Origin: JBIOYL01 sp044870185
Lineage (GTDB): Bacteria > Actinomycetota > CALGFH01
Direction: 5' to 3'
Length of the DNA: 7,340 nt
Assembly (NCBI GenBank): GCA_044870185.1
Contig: JBIOYL010000060.1
Span: forward strand, 1-7,340
Part shown: one piece after another, positions 5,188 through 7,340 of the stretch
Layout: each line of letters opens with the position of its first letter
Position numbering within the stretch: the stretch's first letter is position 1
Notes under the pieces: generated by a model
Told to the model about the DNA's origin: nothing
Database searches by the model: none
The model's input: only the letters and a program-made list of their open reading frames with translations
Made by a program: the position numbers and the translations under genes

Positions 5188-6828
5188 ATGGCGGGTCGAG
5201 AGTTCCCGGCCTACGCCATCGCGCTTCGACGAGCCCGCGCAGAGCGTCGATGGTCCCGGCCTCGGCTTGCGTACGAGCTGGAGCGGGTGATCAGGCATGA
5301 GGGCAAGGAGCCACCAGAGCGCGACAGCCTGATCCGAATGCTTCGAGCATGGGAGAACGGCGAGCACAGACCCGACGACTTGAACCGTCAGCGTCTCGCC
5401 GAAGTGCTGGGCCCGATCCTCGATGAGGACGTCAAGATTATCCAGCCGGACCTGACTGCGGCCTCCGCGCCGCCTTCCTCCCGGGAGCTCAAGACCTCAG
5501 AGTTCGTAGCTTGGATCGCTGAGCATTCGGCGCTCACTTTCCAAGAAGCGTATGAGGCGGTCGTGGCGCGAGCCGCTTGGATCGAGGCCCAAGCGCCGTC
5601 TGTTCGTCACGCGGACGCGTACAGGCGCAGCCGTGTCGCCCGACAGCAGGTCGCGGAGGCCGTCGTCGCCTACTACGGCGATGACGTCGATGGCAGGTCC
5701 AGGTTCTACCGAGCCCACGTCGGTGGCGCGTCGCTCACGCTGAGCATCCTGGTCCAGCCTGGCGGGCTGGGGGCTGCCGTGCAGCTTGGGGGAGACCAAG
5801 AGCAATTCCAGTTCAGCGCCCAGGACGCCCACCTGCCAGTTGCTCCGCTTCAAGCTGGGGCCCTCGAGGCGGCGCTCATGCGCCTGGCCAGCGTCGAAGT
5901 CTCGAACACGGTCCTGGTCAACACGCCCCTTTACCGCCTGCTCGACATCGATATCGCTCGGCACCGCTTGGAGGGTGTCGTCAATTTGGCCGACTTCGCC
6001 AGCTACGCACTCACGATGGACCTGCTCGAAACCGAGCTCACCGGTGCGCTTGCCGCAGCAGTTCCACAGCGAGCGGGCGACGGCGTAGTGTCGGCGGAGG
6101 TCGCTGCACAGTTGCCGCTGCGGGACAGGTACCTCCCCGGTCTGGCCCCGGCCCTGGCCCTCGATCAGCGGCTTTGCGTGGGAGGACCAGTTGCGCTGTT
6201 CGCCGCCGCACGGCGGAGTTCCCGAGGCGGTCACCACGAGCGGGACTACGTGTTGCTGATCCAAGAGCGTTCGGCCCGAGTCCTGAACGTCACCGGCAAG
6301 CTGGCGGTGGTCCCCAAGTGCTTCCACGAGCCCACCGTGGAGATCGGCCAAGAGGTCCGCCTGTCGGCCTCGCTTGAGCGAGAGTTGGAGGAGGAACTCC
6401 TCGGCCGCCAGGACCTCGAGGGCTTGACCATCGGCTCGCAGCGGCAGGCGGACCCCTTCCATAAGGACCGGCTCTCCCAACCGATGCGGTGGCTACTCGA
6501 CCGCCGTGACACGGACGCCTACCGCGTGGAATGCACCGGGTTCGGCATCAACATGGTCTCGGGCAACTATGAGTTCCCCTGCCTCATCCTGATCGATGAC
6601 GACGAGTGGTGGGAGCGCTACGGCGGCCGAGTCGAGGCCAACTGGGAGATGGAGCGAATCCGGCGCTACTCGTCCCTCGACGCCGCTGGGATACAAGCCC
6701 TGATCCTGGACCCCAGGTGGAGCAACGAAGGCCTGTTCGCCTTCCTCGAAGGGCTACGACGCCTCGGCGAACTCGGTAACCTGTCGCGGCTCGCCCTTCC
6801 AACGATCGAGGTACAGGTGGATGGCTGA
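5188..6828 (+). CDS. Putative HTH regulator with degenerate Nudix-like C-terminal region
   Basis: A 546-residue soluble protein. Residues about 8-80 look like a divergent HTH (AIALRRARAERRWSRPRLAYEL, then IRMLRAWENGEHRPD). Regions 100-180 and 180-325 match nothing I can name. From about 350 to 480 it resembles a Nudix fold: strands YVLLIQERSARVLNVTGKLAVVP, then a helix with RELEEELLG (398-406) close to the Nudix signature REUxEExGU, and a later strand FPCLILIDDDEWW. The Gly expected two residues after EE is Leu405, and the upstream G..E spacing does not fit, so ligand sensing is likelier than hydrolysis. ATG 5188 is preferred: GGGGG lies just upstream and the domain begins at once, whereas the open extension to 5104 runs through the operator. 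The stop overlaps the cupin start by eight bases. The HTH-to-Nudix reading is my inference. Confidence 0.75.
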   Translation: MAGREFPAYAIALRRARAERRWSRPRLAYELERVIRHEGKEPPERDSLIRMLRAWENGEHRPDDLNRQRLAEVLGPILDEDVKIIQPDLTAASAPPSSRELKTSEFVAWIAEHSALTFQEAYEAVVARAAWIEAQAPSVRHADAYRRSRVARQQVAEAVVAYYGDDVDGRSRFYRAHVGGASLTLSILVQPGGLGAAVQLGGDQEQFQFSAQDAHLPVAPLQAGALEAALMRLASVEVSNTVLVNTPLYRLLDIDIARHRLEGVVNLADFASYALTMDLLETELTGALAAAVPQRAGDGVVSAEVAAQLPLRDRYLPGLAPALALDQRLCVGGPVALFAAARRSSRGGHHERDYVLLIQERSARVLNVTGKLAVVPKCFHEPTVEIGQEVRLSASLERELEEELLGRQDLEGLTIGSQRQADPFHKDRLSQPMRWLLDRRDTDAYRVECTGFGINMVSGNYEFPCLILIDDDEWWERYGGRVEANWEMERIRRYSSLDAAGIQALILDPRWSNEGLFAFLEGLRRLGELGNLSRLALPTIEVQVDG

Positions 6829-7177
6829 CAACTGGTACGTAGGGAATGCGGTCGCTGACGGCCAGGGCGACAGCCGTGGGTGGCTGATTGGCCACTTTCT
6901 GGACGGTTCGGCCGGCGTCCGATCATCGGATGCGGTTGAGGTCAAGTGGGGCATCCACCCAGCCGGTGATAACCGTGAAGCCTGGCAAACGGGCGAACAG
7001 CGGACAACCGCCCTCCTGCTCGTCAAGGGCCGCTTCCGTATCGAACTTTCGAACGGGAGCTTTGTGCTCGAGCGGGAAGGGGATTACGCCGTCTGGGGGC
7101 CAGGCATCAACCACTCGTGGTATGCGGAAGCGGACTCAGTCGTGATTACGGTTCGGTGGCCCTCCCTGCCGCAGTAG
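6821..7177 (+). CDS. Small single-domain cupin protein
   Basis: A 118-residue protein with the layout of one cupin beta-barrel. VEVKWGIHPAGDNREAW (about 39-55) stands where the first cupin motif would be. TALLLVKGRFRIEL (about 63-76) is the central strand pair. REGDYAVWGPGINHSWYAEADSVVITVRW (about 85-113) corresponds to cupin motif 2, with Pro-Gly and His-Ser-Trp as usual. A His comes in each motif, but the full metal-binding HxH set of motif 1 is not obvious (one His in GIHPAGD), so metal binding is uncertain. The ATG overlaps the preceding stop (ATGGCTGA), so it is co-translated with the HTH-Nudix-like protein and probably works with it. From memory, close relatives occur in Streptomyces, sometimes with misleading names. 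Function unknown. Confidence 0.75.
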   Translation: MADNWYVGNAVADGQGDSRGWLIGHFLDGSAGVRSSDAVEVKWGIHPAGDNREAWQTGEQRTTALLLVKGRFRIELSNGSFVLEREGDYAVWGPGINHSWYAEADSVVITVRWPSLPQ

Positions 7178-7340
7178 GGTGATGGCAGCTAGTCCTCCAG
7201 CCGTAGGCGGGCCCAGGGTGCTCACCCGTATCTCGTCACGCCCGACCACACGGCGAAGGCTCGTAGCGCTCTCGGCCCTAATAGCTGGCTCTTGCCAGAG
7301 CAGGCGGTCGTCTTAGCGCCGATTTCCACGCGGTTGCCGT
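7178..7340. other. No supportable gene at the right edge
   Basis: These 163 bases follow the cupin gene. A leftward frame is open from the window edge to a stop at 7222-7224, but it shows no protein character. Weak hairpins are possible at 7216-7227 (GGGT/ACCC) and near 7271-7286 (CTGGC/GCCAG), without T-runs. I see nothing else. Confidence 0.5.

Noticed and set aside
5497..6480. 327-codon minus-strand frame
   Set aside because: Antisense to the HTH-Nudix-like gene, no ribosome site seen, and the plus-strand gene has better codon character and an overlap-coupled partner.
1..7340. CRISPR arrays, insertion-sequence ends, rRNA
   Set aside because: No regularly spaced repeats, transposase motifs or rRNA-like segments were seen.

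Overview
The window is very GC-rich DNA of actinobacterial type. The evidence is strong G/C bias at third codon positions, GTG starts, GGAGG ribosome sites, a BldC-type regulator and an actinobacterial TraG/VirD4 coupling protein. Nearly everything in it belongs to an integrative, probably conjugative, element that uses the 3' half of a tRNA-Met (CAU) gene as its attachment site.

Left block (1-2711, all on the minus strand, reading leftward): a small BldC-like MerR-type DNA-binding protein, a poorly supported hypothetical ORF, a four-cysteine zinc-ribbon protein, and a membrane-anchored TraG/VirD4-type coupling ATPase that runs off the left edge. The zinc-ribbon and coupling genes overlap by 11 bases. 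The other junctions are tight, which suggests one operon with the BldC-like gene first. A perfect 14-bp hairpin lies just upstream of the zinc-ribbon gene.

Centre (2712-4549): the att core (2950-2994) is a tRNA-Met 3' half starting in the anticodon loop, with no matching 5' half before it. It is followed by a leftward-reading tyrosine integrase (3061-4257) and an excisionase-like HTH gene whose reading frame appears broken. Conjugation-type genes, core and integrase lie side by side. That is the order expected of an excised circle (attP) or of two elements in tandem, not of a simple left end. A UUCG hairpin terminator pointing rightward sits inside the last codons of the integrase.

Right block (4550-7340, plus strand, visibly less GC-rich): a small XRE-type HTH regulator, then a two-gene unit with an 8-base overlap. 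That unit encodes a 546-residue protein with a putative N-terminal HTH and a degenerate Nudix-like C-terminal region, followed by a 118-residue cupin. The unit is preceded by a cluster of TGTCC/GGACA half-sites that includes a perfect 7-bp-arm inverted repeat. This module is the best candidate here for a poorly characterised system: a regulator or sensor coupled to a small cupin, next to the integration machinery. The last 163 bases hold no gene I can support.
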